Source: Ruminococcus flavefaciens ATCC 19208
Lineage (GTDB): Bacteria > Bacillota > Clostridia > Oscillospirales > Ruminococcaceae
Assembly: GCF_000518765.1 (NCBI RefSeq)
Contig: NZ_KI912494.1
Coordinates: 45,649-109,648, forward strand
Direction of reading: 5' to 3'
Length of the DNA stretch: 64,000 nt
How positions within the stretch are numbered: the stretch's first letter is position 1; every line of letters starts with the position of its first letter. Under the pieces are notes generated by a model. That model worked only from the letters and a program-made list of their open reading frames with translations. It was not told the DNA's origin and ran no database searches. Both the position numbers and the translations under genes were made by a program. Shown piece after piece: positions 34,197 to 43,601 of this stretch.

Positions 34197-35456
34197 TTAT
34201 TTCTTTTCAGGTGCAGTGTAATTACCTTCTGCAAGAGCCTTTATGGTATCTTCCGTTATGTCGTTATCCTGACCGAGTATATAATACTTGCCGGAGGTGT
34301 GTTCCTTGACAGTCTTTTCGTAATTATCTTTGTCGGTCTTTTCGCCGTTGAGGTAATATACTACCTCTACGTTCTCATCGTTTTTCTTGCTGTTTTCGTT
34401 GTTGCCGTAGGTGAAGGTCTCTTCAAACTTAAACATATTAGTGAAATTGTAAACACTTCCCGATGTAATGCTCGGACCGTCAAATCTGGTCGAGATCTCA
34501 TTCTTTTCGTCGTCGAAAAGAACAGTGCCGTCAGCACCGAAAGTGCCTACAGGTACGGGGCAGCCGTTCCATGCGTAGATATCAACATAAGGAGCGTAGT
34601 GATAGCCTCCCGATACGAAAAGCTCGGGTACTCCGTCGCCTGTTATATCCATGAGTGAGAAGTGGTTATCGTCGTTTTCCTTTTTGTATTTAAGGTAATC
34701 GTTTAGGATTGCACAGTATGCTTCCTTCCAGTCCTTAGCCTGACCAAGAGCTGCATTGATGATATCATCGTTGAAGCTGTGATCCATACCTACTGATTTT
34801 ATAACGCCGCTGATGAAGTGGTTGTATTCCTCTGTGTACTCGTCCTCAGTTACTTCCTTGCCGTTTACCTTGCAGGTGTTGTCAGTTATCTGATAGGTGT
34901 ACACGTTTGGAAGCTTTGTATTTTTCAGACGATAGAGCTGAACGGTCTGGATATGCTCTGCGTCATTGTATCTGTATGTTACGAGAAGACTTCTGTCCAT
35001 TACATAGCAAAGATCAGCACAGTTTTCGATTTTGTTGAATTCTGTGTAATCGGTATCGTTAAGGGATTTTAACAGGTAGGTCTTGTTGCCCATAGGACCG
35101 TAGGAGATAATAAGCTCCGGTATCTGATCGTCGTTTATATCGTATATTGTAAAACGGGCTGTATCATCATAATCAGCGGATTTCTTGAAATCCTCAAGCT
35201 CCTGACGATAAAATTTGTCCCAGCTTACGTCGTCCATTTCAGTTACATCTATGGATTCTCCTTCTACAGGGTCCTCATAGGAAGTATCTATATACATATC
35301 ATCGAATTCGGTCGTTGGTTCGGCGGAATCACCGCTTGTAACAGCAGTGGTGGCAGCTGTGGCTGAAGTTGTATTTTCACCGCTTTCCTTTTCGTTTTTT
35401 GAGCTGCATCCGCAAAGAAGCGCAGCTATACATAAAAGAGCTGTTAGCTTTTTCAT
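34197..35456 (-). CDS. Surface lipoprotein with two Asp-rich calcium-loop-like motifs
   Basis: A 419-residue lipoprotein (lipobox LCGC, Cys17) with a Thr/Ser/Ala spacer (about 25-60) and two similar halves. Each half contains the Asp-rich motif: YDINDDQIPELIISYG near 105 and DITGDGVPELFVSGG near 275, followed by a strand and a turn (KTYLLKSLND, VDIYAWNGC). The same motif occurs once in each of the anti-sigma outer domains at 9784 and 11808. The function is unknown; a ligand-binding beta-propeller-like fold is a guess. Confidence 0.75.
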   Translation of the reverse strand: MKKLTALLCIAALLCGCSSKNEKESGENTTSATAATTAVTSGDSAEPTTEFDDMYIDTSYEDPVEGESIDVTEMDDVSWDKFYRQELEDFKKSADYDDTARFTIYDINDDQIPELIISYGPMGNKTYLLKSLNDTDYTEFNKIENCADLCYVMDRSLLVTYRYNDAEHIQTVQLYRLKNTKLPNVYTYQITDNTCKVNGKEVTEDEYTEEYNHFISGVIKSVGMDHSFNDDIINAALGQAKDWKEAYCAILNDYLKYKKENDDNHFSLMDITGDGVPELFVSGGYHYAPYVDIYAWNGCPVPVGTFGADGTVLFDDEKNEISTRFDGPSITSGSVYNFTNMFKFEETFTYGNNENSKKNDENVEVVYYLNGEKTDKDNYEKTVKEHTSGKYYILGQDNDITEDTIKALAEGNYTAPEKK

Positions 35457-35632
35457 ATTATGACCTCCGGATTTTTATTATCTGTCAAAGTTATTCAGAT
35501 AAAATATAATGAATTATTACATTTATTATATCACATAAAAGTTATTTTGTCATCTCTCTTATTGCTATTTTGGCAGATTAAGATGAAATACTTGTGAAAA
35601 CTTTCTGAAAAAATGATAATATCGGCAGTTAG

Positions 35633-35670
35633 CAGTAAAAGTTGTTTTTACTGTTATATTATGATATAAT
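35633..35670 (+). promoter_or_regulatory. Promoter and palindromic operator of the exporter operon
   Basis: TTGTTT (35642-35647), 17 nt, TATAAT (35665-35670). An inverted repeat with arms CAGTAAAA (35633-35640) and TTTTACTG (35646-35653) covers the -35, and a half site CAGTAAAA recurs at 35736-35743 near the start codon. This could be the site of the operon's own response regulator. The remainder of 35457-35774 holds nothing else except the 16-base match at 35559-35574 to the xylanase upstream region. Confidence 0.6.
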
Positions 35671-35774
35671 GATATGGCGAAAGAAATATTTTAAAATTTA
35701 AAGACTTTTTAAACTTTGGTATGATATCATATTAACAGTAAAACAAAAATAACAACAGCGGAGGATAGTAGGAA

Positions 35775-38201
35775 ATGTTCTTTAAGATGCTGAAAAAAGA
35801 CCTGAAATGCAAAAAAGGTCTGAATGTGATACTGTTTATTTTCATAACTGTTGCATCAGTGCTGGTGTTTGCAGGCTCTGTGGAGATATTCTCGTATCTG
35901 ACAGGTGAAAAGAGAATGGCGGAAATGTGCAATACCTGTTCTTTGGAAATGATGGTGCCTGCCAAAACTGCTGCCAGCGATGAAAAGATCAGGCAGATCG
36001 AGAGTATCCTTGACGGATACAAAGATGTGGAGAAGTATCATTCCTGTGATATGACGAAGATAGATCTGCTCAGGATAGATTTCCCCCGTATCGAGGAGGA
36101 CGAGACCAACAGCTTTTTCAAGTGGCGGGCATATTTTATGAAGCTGCCGCGTGAATTCGATCTTCTGTACGATACAAATGATGAACCGTTTTATCTTAAA
36201 AGCGGCACTATAGCCTGTCCTGTGGATTTCAGCACAAGCATAGGACTGCGAGTGGGCGATAAGGTGAAGTTCACAACATCTATGGGAGATGTATATGAGC
36301 TTGAGGTAGCCTGTTTCTTCAAGGAAAGCGGCTTCCCGGGCAGAAGGCGTATAATCGTTGCAGATGAGGATTATGATATACTTACCAAGGATGAAGTAAT
36401 AAAAATTAAGGATTATGGTCTGTATATGAAGGATTGTAATTCCGTTAAAATGGATGAATTGCATAATACACTGAAAGCAGAAGATCTGATCTGTCCTATG
36501 TATATGAAATATGATAATACGGATGATGATGTTATCATGCAGGCTATCGTCTCGGTATTTGTAGTGATAATCAGTGTTTTCCTTATCGCTATAATATTTA
36601 TGACTATCAGATTTACCATGATAGCCGATCTGAAGAGCGAGGAAAAGGAAATAGGCATGATGAAGGCTCTTGGTGTCGATTCCTTCAGCTTCAGGTGGCT
36701 GTTTGCTGCGAAATACATAGCTTTTGCCATTATAGGCGGAGCAATAGGAATAGCCGCAGGTATACCGCTTTCGGGATATGTTGTCAATCTTTTCAATGCA
36801 AATGTAATACTCCCTCAGAGGTATGAGACTGTTATCATCGGTATTGTGGCAGTATTGGCTATCATAGCCATGATGATATGCTTCTCACTGATGGTAATGC
36901 GCAGAATAAACAAGATATCGGTAATAGACTCGATACACGGCGAGAACCGCGGTGAGCGTTTCGGCAAGGGCTTTCCGCTGTTCCTGCACAAGAGAAAGAA
37001 GATGTCAGTGCCGTTTTTCCTTGCGGTAAATGATATACTCGGACGCTTCAAGAGATACATTTTCCTGATAATCGCCTATACTCTTGGTGCGGCTATAATA
37101 CTGCTCTGCTACAATGTGCGAAACAGTATCATTTCAAAAGAATATATGAAGCTCTTCCTGTATCATACTATCGACTTTGATGTGCGTATAAGAGGCGAGT
37201 TCAGGGAAGAACTGGATAAACGCTCAGAGGCTGAGGGTAAGAATTATGATGTGCTTTTAAATGAAATGTTCAAGGAAAACGGATTCCCTGCATATATTGA
37301 TACACTTAATTATTCGTGGGGCACTCTTCTTGACAGCAAAGGAAATAAAAAAGAGAATTTTGACGTATTATGGGGCGACGGAGAGATAGAGAAGCTCAGA
37401 TACCGTGACGGCGGCAAGATGCCTCAGCTGGAAAATGAAGCAGCTATGAGCTATTTTACCGCAAAGAAACTTGGCATGAAGCTGGGCGATGTTATTGATA
37501 TGAGCATACATGAAGAAAGCGAGGACGGTATCAACAGCGAAGATGTAAATAGACAGCTTGTTATCACTGCTTTCTTTGACTATAGTGAGGCAGGGGATCC
37601 TGCTATTATTATGGGTAAGGATTACCGAAAGGGAGAAAAAATATACTCCAAGAACTGGATCGGTTATGTTATTGATGCTCCCGAAAGCCAGAAAGCAGGT
37701 ATTGTAAAGCAGATGAAGAAATGCTTCGGCGATGATGTCATAAGAACATGGCAGGAAAGCCTGAAGCAAGATATGCTGGCGGAATATGACAGGCTCTTTG
37801 CTCTGCTTGAATATGTACTTGGCGGTGCGGTCATTTTCGTACTTATACTTATAACGTATCTTTATTCGACTATATTCGTTACGGAAGAGACTCCTGAGAT
37901 AGCTCTGCTTAAAAGCTCGGGATTTACCGACGGTGCAATAAAAAAATGGCATCTTCTGAGAATGGCGGTTCTTGTCGTATTCTCTGTTGTGCTGGCAGAG
38001 GTTTTGTTCAGGACTCTCGGTCAGCTGCTTATGACAAAATTCATGGCAAGCTATGAGATGACGGGAGTTAACTTCCTGCCCGAGATACCTGTAAGCTTCG
38101 TTGTTATACCGCTTATGGTGCTTGGTGCGGTACTTCTGACAGTATCAGTCACACTCAAGGGAATACGCAATATCGGCATATGGAAAATATCAGAGGAATA
38201 A
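35775..38201 (+). CDS. ABC exporter permease with two FtsX domains
   Basis: An 808-residue membrane protein with eight predicted helices: one at about 16-38, three at about 257-385, one at about 430-450, three at about 685-800. This is a duplicated FtsX arrangement, with two extracytoplasmic domains of about 200 residues. The family (MacB, LolC or peptide-resistance type) extrudes or detaches substrates from the membrane. First gene of a five-gene operon with its ATPase, an Ntn-hydrolase-like lipoprotein and a two-component system. The gap to the ATPase gene is 11 nt. Confidence 0.85.
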   Translation: MFFKMLKKDLKCKKGLNVILFIFITVASVLVFAGSVEIFSYLTGEKRMAEMCNTCSLEMMVPAKTAASDEKIRQIESILDGYKDVEKYHSCDMTKIDLLRIDFPRIEEDETNSFFKWRAYFMKLPREFDLLYDTNDEPFYLKSGTIACPVDFSTSIGLRVGDKVKFTTSMGDVYELEVACFFKESGFPGRRRIIVADEDYDILTKDEVIKIKDYGLYMKDCNSVKMDELHNTLKAEDLICPMYMKYDNTDDDVIMQAIVSVFVVIISVFLIAIIFMTIRFTMIADLKSEEKEIGMMKALGVDSFSFRWLFAAKYIAFAIIGGAIGIAAGIPLSGYVVNLFNANVILPQRYETVIIGIVAVLAIIAMMICFSLMVMRRINKISVIDSIHGENRGERFGKGFPLFLHKRKKMSVPFFLAVNDILGRFKRYIFLIIAYTLGAAIILLCYNVRNSIISKEYMKLFLYHTIDFDVRIRGEFREELDKRSEAEGKNYDVLLNEMFKENGFPAYIDTLNYSWGTLLDSKGNKKENFDVLWGDGEIEKLRYRDGGKMPQLENEAAMSYFTAKKLGMKLGDVIDMSIHEESEDGINSEDVNRQLVITAFFDYSEAGDPAIIMGKDYRKGEKIYSKNWIGYVIDAPESQKAGIVKQMKKCFGDDVIRTWQESLKQDMLAEYDRLFALLEYVLGGAVIFVLILITYLYSTIFVTEETPEIALLKSSGFTDGAIKKWHLLRMAVLVVFSVVLAEVLFRTLGQLLMTKFMASYEMTGVNFLPEIPVSFVVIPLMVLGAVLLTVSVTLKGIRNIGIWKISEE

Positions 38202-38212
38202 GGGAGAGCATT

Positions 38213-38971
38213 ATGGAAAAGGTTTTATCCGTAAAGGAACTTTGCAAGACTTATATAATAAAGGAATACAGCAACAATGTACTGAGAAATGTCAGTTTTG
38301 ACCTCAATAAAGGCGATTTCGTATCTGTTATGGGACCAAGCGGCAGCGGTAAATCAACACTTCTGTACACCGTCAGCGGCATGGACGCAATGACATCGGG
38401 CTCTGTTGACTTCGGCGGAAAGGATCTGGGTTCAATGGGAAGAAAGGAACTTTCAAAGCTCAGGCTCAATGAAATGGGATTTATCTTTCAGCAGATGTAC
38501 ATGATGAAGAAGCTCTGCGTTTTCGACAATATCGTGCTTCCTGCATATCAGGCAGGAACTCCGAGAGATGTTGCTAATAAAAAAGCCGAGGAGCTTATGC
38601 GCAGACTTGGCATAATCGAAATAGCCGAGCATGAGGTGAACGAAGTATCGGGCGGACAGCTACAGAGAGCCTGCCTGTGCAGAGCACTTATCAATTCACC
38701 TAAGATGATATTTGCCGATGAGCCTACAGGCGCACTTAACTCAAAGGCTGCCGCAGATGTTATGAAGGAGATATCAGATGCAAACCGCGAGGGGACTACT
38801 ATAATGATGGTAACTCACAGCGTCAGGGTGGCTGCAATGAGCGATAAGGTGCTCTACCTCATTGACGGAGATATACAGGGAGAAATGGAGCTCGGCAAGC
38901 TTGCTGACGACGGTGAGCTCCCTGCAAGAGAGCGCAAGCTGAAAAACTGGCTCATGGAGCAGGGCTGGTAA
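38213..38971 (+). CDS. ABC exporter ATP-binding protein
   Basis: A 252-residue ATPase of the MacB/LolD/BceA group: Walker A GPSGSGKST, FIFQQMYMM Q-loop, signature VSGGQLQRACLCRAL, Walker B MIFADEPTGALNS, switch His in MVTHS. AGGGAGA precedes the ATG at 38213. It works with the FtsX-type permease encoded just before. Confidence 0.93.
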   Translation: MEKVLSVKELCKTYIIKEYSNNVLRNVSFDLNKGDFVSVMGPSGSGKSTLLYTVSGMDAMTSGSVDFGGKDLGSMGRKELSKLRLNEMGFIFQQMYMMKKLCVFDNIVLPAYQAGTPRDVANKKAEELMRRLGIIEIAEHEVNEVSGGQLQRACLCRALINSPKMIFADEPTGALNSKAAADVMKEISDANREGTTIMMVTHSVRVAAMSDKVLYLIDGDIQGEMELGKLADDGELPARERKLKNWLMEQGW

Positions 38972-38981
38972 GGGGGATAAT

Positions 38982-40376
38982 ATGAAAAGCAGAAAGATCA
39001 CGGCTGTCTGCGCTGTACTCTTATCGGCAATGATGCTGAGCGGCTGCGGACGAGTTACTTATGATGATTTTGATATTCCTGAAAGCGGCGAAAGCCAACT
39101 TGTGCCTGTTGAAAACGTCTTTTCCGAAAAGCACTATGCCGGCGTAGCTCCTACCAAGGAAGAAACAAAGGAAGTTTATGAGTCGGCTGACGGACTGTGC
39201 AGGATAGAGCAGAAGGACAGCTATTATGACGTTACTCTTGATTATGAAAACGGAAGCTATAAGGACGTAGGAGCTGCCTACGCGGAGGCTATACTCCTTG
39301 CACGTCCTGACTATGTGGAGTATCTTGAACAGTACCTCTACGAAAATATCAATTCGGTTGCAAATGATTCAAATGAGGAATATGAAGAGATAGAAAAGCG
39401 TACAACAGCTATCTACACGTCTCTCGATGAAGATTACAGACAGGAGCTTGAAGGATTTGCAGAGGGACTGAGCGGAGATGTTAATGAATTCAAAAAGAAC
39501 GGCGTACTTAGTCATGATGAGGTAATACTAATGGAATTGATCCCCGATGTACTCAGGGGTACGGCTTGCAGTGCGATAACTGCAAACGGCAGTACAACAG
39601 CTTCGGGAGAGCGTATTACCTGCCGTGTGCTTGAATGGCAGCTTGGAAGCGAAAATCAGATATGTCAGGCGCACACTCTTGTACACTATAAAAACGGCGA
39701 AAAGAGCTTTACCTCTGTTACCTATATGGGATTTTTCCCTATACTTAGTGCTGTTAATGAAGAAGGCGTATTTCTTGGCGAGCTTGATGTAGGCAGTGCC
39801 GGGACAGAATATACATATGAAAACAAGACAAGCTATACCTATGCTATGAGATATGCTCTTGAAAATATGAGCAGCGCAAGAGAGTGCGCAGAGTATTTGG
39901 CAGAGAATTCAAAGAGATATCCTTTCTGTGTCAATATACTTGCTACGGATAAAAAAGATGCTTTTATAGCAGAGCTTGTGGTTACTGATGAGGAAAAAGA
40001 TGGAGAGACTGTTTTGCGTGAGGGCGATACAAAGCTCAACGAAACAGTTGAATGGAGCGATCCTAACTATCTTTGTGCGGTCAATTCCTTTGCTGCTGAG
40101 GGAAATAACGATTATCTGACTTACAATGAGGGCAATTTAATAAGGTGGAAAAGATATGAACAGCTTTTCTGCGGAAAAAAGGACATGACGCTGGATCATT
40201 TCAAGGAGCTTATGACCTGTGAAAAGCTGAATAATAATCTGGTATGTATCCGCAGCGACAGTGTGGTGCATATGGTGATCGCTGACTATGCCACAAATAC
40301 GCTTCAGGCGATACTTACGGGAAAAGACGGCGTTGCCGAAGAACCCGAATTCATTGACCTTGGAAGCTGGGAATAA
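38982..40376 (+). CDS. Lipoprotein of the Ntn-hydrolase (C45/acyltransferase-like) family
   Basis: A 464-residue lipoprotein (lipobox LSGC, Cys22). After about 190 residues the segment RGTACSAITANGSTTASG, then TCRVLEW, resembles the N-terminal nucleophile Cys region of C45 peptidases and penicillin/choloylglycine acylases, with Cys196 as candidate nucleophile; later NEEGVFLGELDVG and CVNILATDKKDAF fit the four-layer Ntn core. Classical members self-cleave before the Cys. It would act outside the cell on an amide substrate. Location between an exporter and a two-component system suggests detoxification or processing of an antimicrobial or signal. Spacing to neighbours is about 10 nt. Confidence 0.7.
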   Translation: MKSRKITAVCAVLLSAMMLSGCGRVTYDDFDIPESGESQLVPVENVFSEKHYAGVAPTKEETKEVYESADGLCRIEQKDSYYDVTLDYENGSYKDVGAAYAEAILLARPDYVEYLEQYLYENINSVANDSNEEYEEIEKRTTAIYTSLDEDYRQELEGFAEGLSGDVNEFKKNGVLSHDEVILMELIPDVLRGTACSAITANGSTTASGERITCRVLEWQLGSENQICQAHTLVHYKNGEKSFTSVTYMGFFPILSAVNEEGVFLGELDVGSAGTEYTYENKTSYTYAMRYALENMSSARECAEYLAENSKRYPFCVNILATDKKDAFIAELVVTDEEKDGETVLREGDTKLNETVEWSDPNYLCAVNSFAAEGNNDYLTYNEGNLIRWKRYEQLFCGKKDMTLDHFKELMTCEKLNNNLVCIRSDSVVHMVIADYATNTLQAILTGKDGVAEEPEFIDLGSWE

Positions 40377-40387
40377 AGGAGTATAAG

Positions 40388-41071
40388 ATGACAGATATCC
40401 TTATCATTGAGGACGACCCCGAAATGGGGGAGCTGGTAAGAGATTTTATGATGAAAGAGGGCTTCTCGGTAAAGCTTTGTGCTGATGCCGAGACAGCCCT
40501 TGTGCTGCTTGATGGGGAAGAGTGCAGAGTTGTGCTTCTGGACGTTATGCTGCCGAAAATGAACGGCTATGAGACCTGCACTGCTATACGAAGCATCAGA
40601 AATATCCCAATACTTATGATGAGTGCTCTCACTGACGAGGAGAGCAAGCTTCTCGGATATGAGACAGGAGCCGATGATTATATAGACAAGCCTTTCTCGG
40701 TAAGAGTGCTTACTGCTAAGATACGGGCACTTATGAAGAGGGGCACTGCCGAAAGCAGCAGTACGGGAGTGATGCAAAGCTGCGGTGTTGAACTGGATAC
40801 AGTATCACGCCGTGTTACCGCAGGCGGAAAGGAGCTTAAGCTCAATGCAAAGGAATTCGAGCTTTTGCAGTATCTTATGCAGCATGAGGGAGAGGCAGTC
40901 AGCAAGGACGAGCTTTTCAATGCAGTCTGGGGCTGCGACTGCTTTACAGAGCCGAGCACGGTAAGCGTGCATATTCGCTGGCTCAGGGAAAAAATAGAAA
41001 ATGATCCGAACTCACCTGTAATAATTCAGACTGTATGGAAGGTCGGCTACAGATTTGGAGCGAGCCGATGA
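40388..41071 (+). CDS. OmpR/PhoB-family response regulator
   Basis: A 227-residue regulator: receiver domain with acidic pocket IIEDDPEMG, phosphoacceptor Asp in VVLLDVMLPKMNGYE, Ser/Thr in MMSAL, Lys in DDYIDKPFS; C-terminal winged helix (LNAKEFELLQYLMQHEG, VSVHIRWLREKIE, VWKVGYRFG). Stop overlaps the kinase start by 4 bp. Probably controls the exporter operon. Confidence 0.95.
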   Translation: MTDILIIEDDPEMGELVRDFMMKEGFSVKLCADAETALVLLDGEECRVVLLDVMLPKMNGYETCTAIRSIRNIPILMMSALTDEESKLLGYETGADDYIDKPFSVRVLTAKIRALMKRGTAESSSTGVMQSCGVELDTVSRRVTAGGKELKLNAKEFELLQYLMQHEGEAVSKDELFNAVWGCDCFTEPSTVSVHIRWLREKIENDPNSPVIIQTVWKVGYRFGASR

Positions 41072-42372
41072 AAAAGATAATAATAACGCTTGCAATTATC
41101 CTTGCCGCAGCTGCAATAGGGCTTAATATAGGCTGCAAAAAGATAATGCAAACTCATATAAGCAGAAGAAATGTTGCGATAAACAGGATCAATTCCGAGA
41201 TAACATCGCTTATGTCCGAAAGCGGAGATGATGCGGAAAGCATTATTTCGGCGAATATGATAAAATGGGCGAATGAGTACGGTGATGACCTGCCTGAGAA
41301 TATCAGGTTCATTCCTGCAAAAAATGATGATAAAGAAGTTTTTTATGCATCTGTGGATAAAAGCAGAGCTCTTTGCACTTTATATGATGATAAGGGTGAG
41401 ATAACAGGCTTTATAGAATACCGTTACATTGAAGATGACATTGGATATGTACTTCTTGTGGGAAATATCGTTATAATAGTGAGCTTTTTGATAATACTCA
41501 TTCAGACGCTGTATATATGGTTTGCTGTGATAGTTCCGTTCAGGCGGCTTTCGGATTATCCCGAGCGCCTTGCAAGACTTCGTGATATACAGAAGCTTCC
41601 CGAGAGCAGGAGCAGGTACTTCGGCAGGTATATATGGGGTATGAATATGCTGTCAGATGTGCTTGCATCAAGCACTAAACGTATAAACGAGCTTGAGGGA
41701 CAGCGCCGCACTCTCGTATCATCAATAGCTCATGGAGTAAAAACTCCTGTATCAAATATCCGCCTTTATACCGACGCAGTAAGGACGGGGCTTTACTCAT
41801 CAGAACATGATATGATAGTGAGTATTGCGGATAAGATAGACAGAAATACAGAGAAGATAGAAGTCCTTGCGGCAGAGCTTATGAAGTCATCTGCTTCATC
41901 GGCAGCAGTCAGCGAAATTGAAATAAACCGTTTCTCCGTAATGGCGCTTGCCGAGCTTGTGAAAAATGAGTATAAGGACAGAATGGCTATGAAAAGGATA
42001 CCCTTTGAAGTCGAATGCAGCATACGCTCTGTAATGGAAAGCGATAAATACGCACTCTACCGCACTATAAGTCAGATACTTGAAAATGCTGTGAAGTACG
42101 GTGACGGAAAGGGAATAAACGTATCCTTTACAAAGCAGGACGACAGCTTCTGTATATCTGTTAGGAACCACGGAGAGCTTCTGCCAGAAAAGGAGCTGCC
42201 GTATATATTCAGGAGCTACTGGAGAGGCTCGAATGCGGCCGACAAGGACGGCAGCGGTATAGGAATGTACGTTGTTAGTGAGACGGTAAAAGCTCTTGGA
42301 GGAAAGGTGTACGTCAGACGGCTCGAAGAGACTTCCGAAATGGAATTCGTAATTTATATTGAAAATACATGA
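41068..42372 (+). CDS. Sensor histidine kinase
   Basis: A 434-residue membrane kinase. Two membrane segments (about 4-24 and 133-160) bracket an outer sensor region of about 105 residues. The phosphoacceptor His is in SSIAHGVKTPVSNIRL, the N box ENAVKYGDGKG, the G boxes GSGIGMYVVSETVKALGG. The ATG at 41068 gives an ATGA overlap with the regulator gene. Unlike BceS-type kinases it has a real outer domain, so it can sense its own ligand. Confidence 0.93.
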   Translation: MKKIIITLAIILAAAAIGLNIGCKKIMQTHISRRNVAINRINSEITSLMSESGDDAESIISANMIKWANEYGDDLPENIRFIPAKNDDKEVFYASVDKSRALCTLYDDKGEITGFIEYRYIEDDIGYVLLVGNIVIIVSFLIILIQTLYIWFAVIVPFRRLSDYPERLARLRDIQKLPESRSRYFGRYIWGMNMLSDVLASSTKRINELEGQRRTLVSSIAHGVKTPVSNIRLYTDAVRTGLYSSEHDMIVSIADKIDRNTEKIEVLAAELMKSSASSAAVSEIEINRFSVMALAELVKNEYKDRMAMKRIPFEVECSIRSVMESDKYALYRTISQILENAVKYGDGKGINVSFTKQDDSFCISVRNHGELLPEKELPYIFRSYWRGSNAADKDGSGIGMYVVSETVKALGGKVYVRRLEETSEMEFVIYIENT

Positions 42373-42383
42373 TATAGTTTTAT

Positions 42384-42422
42384 TGCCCGTAAGCAGTTTA
42401 GGTAACTGCTTGCGGGCTTTTA
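42384..42422 (+). terminator. Intrinsic terminator of the exporter operon
   Basis: GCCCGTAAGCAGTT and AACTGCTTGCGGGC, one mismatch, followed by TTTTATA. Confidence 0.85.
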
Positions 42423-42530
42423 TATGCGCTTTTTATGCTGAGTTTAGTAAAAAATCAACAGTTGACTGCGTTGAAATAGTATTATTGATTGTGCAGATAT
42501 ACAAATTGCTGTAATAATCATAATATTGTA

Positions 42531-42561
42531 TTGACAAACAATATTATACGGCGTATAATAT
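42531..42561 (+). promoter_or_regulatory. PadR promoter with perfect palindromic operator
   Basis: TTGACA (42531-42536), 17 nt, TATAAT (42554-42559). A perfect palindrome with arms ATATTATACG (42541-42550) and CGTATAATAT (42552-42561) covers spacer and -10. This is the obvious site for autorepression by the PadR protein encoded next. Confidence 0.75.
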
Positions 42562-42616
42562 TATCAGAAAGCAAATATTGCAAACCATAAAATACTATAT
42601 GGAAAGGAGAAAGTAT

Positions 42617-42949
42617 ATGGGTTTTACAATTAATGCAGGATTGCTTGACGCTATGGTGCTTTCCATAGTTCAGCGCAATGATACCTATGGGTATGAGATA
42701 ACGCAGTATCTGCGGAAGGCTGTGGATATATCGGAATCCACCCTTTATCCTGTACTCAGACGTTTGCAGAAGGGCGAAATGCTCGAGACGTATGATAAGG
42801 AATATATGGGCAGGAACCGCCGATATTACCGACTGACGTCACAGGGGGAAACATCTCTGGAGGAGTACAGAGAGGAATGGCGTAATCACAAGAAGAAGAT
42901 CGACAGTATTTTAATGGATGAGGGAGCTGAAGAGAATGAACAAGCTTGA
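42617..42949 (+). CDS. PadR-family transcriptional regulator
   Basis: A 110-residue winged-helix repressor: LLDAMVLSIVQRNDTYGYEI, then ESTLYPVLRRLQKGEML and YYRLTSQGE, a near full-length match to the small PadR family. AAGGAGA is 6 nt before the chosen ATG. It overlaps the following gene by 14 bp. PadR-DUF1700-DUF4097 sets are frequent in Firmicutes and usually autorepressed, lifted by envelope-active compounds. Confidence 0.93.
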   Translation: MGFTINAGLLDAMVLSIVQRNDTYGYEITQYLRKAVDISESTLYPVLRRLQKGEMLETYDKEYMGRNRRYYRLTSQGETSLEEYREEWRNHKKKIDSILMDEGAEENEQA

Positions 42950-43601
42950 ATTTCTTACAAAATTGAGAAACTGCCTGGAAAAGGGCGGTATGAATTCTGA
43001 TGATATAAATGATGCCCTTACTTACTACGAAGAGGTATTCCTTGACGCAGGGTTTGGGAAAGAAGAGGAGACAGCGGCTTCTATGGGTTCGCCTGAAGAT
43101 GTGGCTGTGAATATTCTCCGTGAGAGCGGTATACAGATAAGCGGCCCCGAGGCTTTTGATCCTCAGCCTGCACCTGCATTCGCAGCAGGTCCGATGCTGG
43201 GACCTATGCCGCAGTATCAGTATCAGGGAGCACCTGTACAGAAGAAGTCAGCTAACTGGGGCCTCAGGATATTCTTTGCAGTAATAACATTCCCGATATG
43301 GCTTCCGATACTCATAGTTATTGTTACTGTATTATTTGCATTGATCGTTACAGTACTTTCGCTTGTATTTGCATTTATTGCATCAGGCATCGGATTGATC
43401 GCAGGCGGTGTATCCGCACTGTTCGTAGTTCCGAGCGTAGGACTTATGCTTCTTGGCGCAGGTCTTATAATAACAGGTTTTGTACTGCTTTTGTGCAAGC
43501 CTGTTATGAACAAAGCAATACCTGCACTTGGCAGAGGTATAAAAGGTGTATGTAACTGGATAGGCGGTCTTTTCAAAAAAGGGGGAAAAGTAAATGAATG
43601 A
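42936..43601 (+). CDS. DUF1700 (HAAS-domain) membrane protein
   Basis: A 221-residue protein. The N-terminal about 65 residues are the helical DUF1700 domain (FLTKLRNCLEKGGMNSDDIN, ETAASMGSPEDVAVNILRES), then a Pro-rich linker, then two or three long hydrophobic helices (about 110-150 and 153-195). Start ATG at 42936 lies inside the padR gene. Partner of the DUF4097 protein; function not established. Confidence 0.85.
   Translation: MNKLEFLTKLRNCLEKGGMNSDDINDALTYYEEVFLDAGFGKEEETAASMGSPEDVAVNILRESGIQISGPEAFDPQPAPAFAAGPMLGPMPQYQYQGAPVQKKSANWGLRIFFAVITFPIWLPILIVIVTVLFALIVTVLSLVFAFIASGIGLIAGGVSALFVVPSVGLMLLGAGLIITGFVLLLCKPVMNKAIPALGRGIKGVCNWIGGLFKKGGKVNE

Noticed and set aside
42541..42561. The palindrome as an attachment site or terminator
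   Set aside because: It overlaps a consensus -35/-10 pair in front of a PadR gene, lacks a GC-rich stem and T run, and no integrase is nearby.
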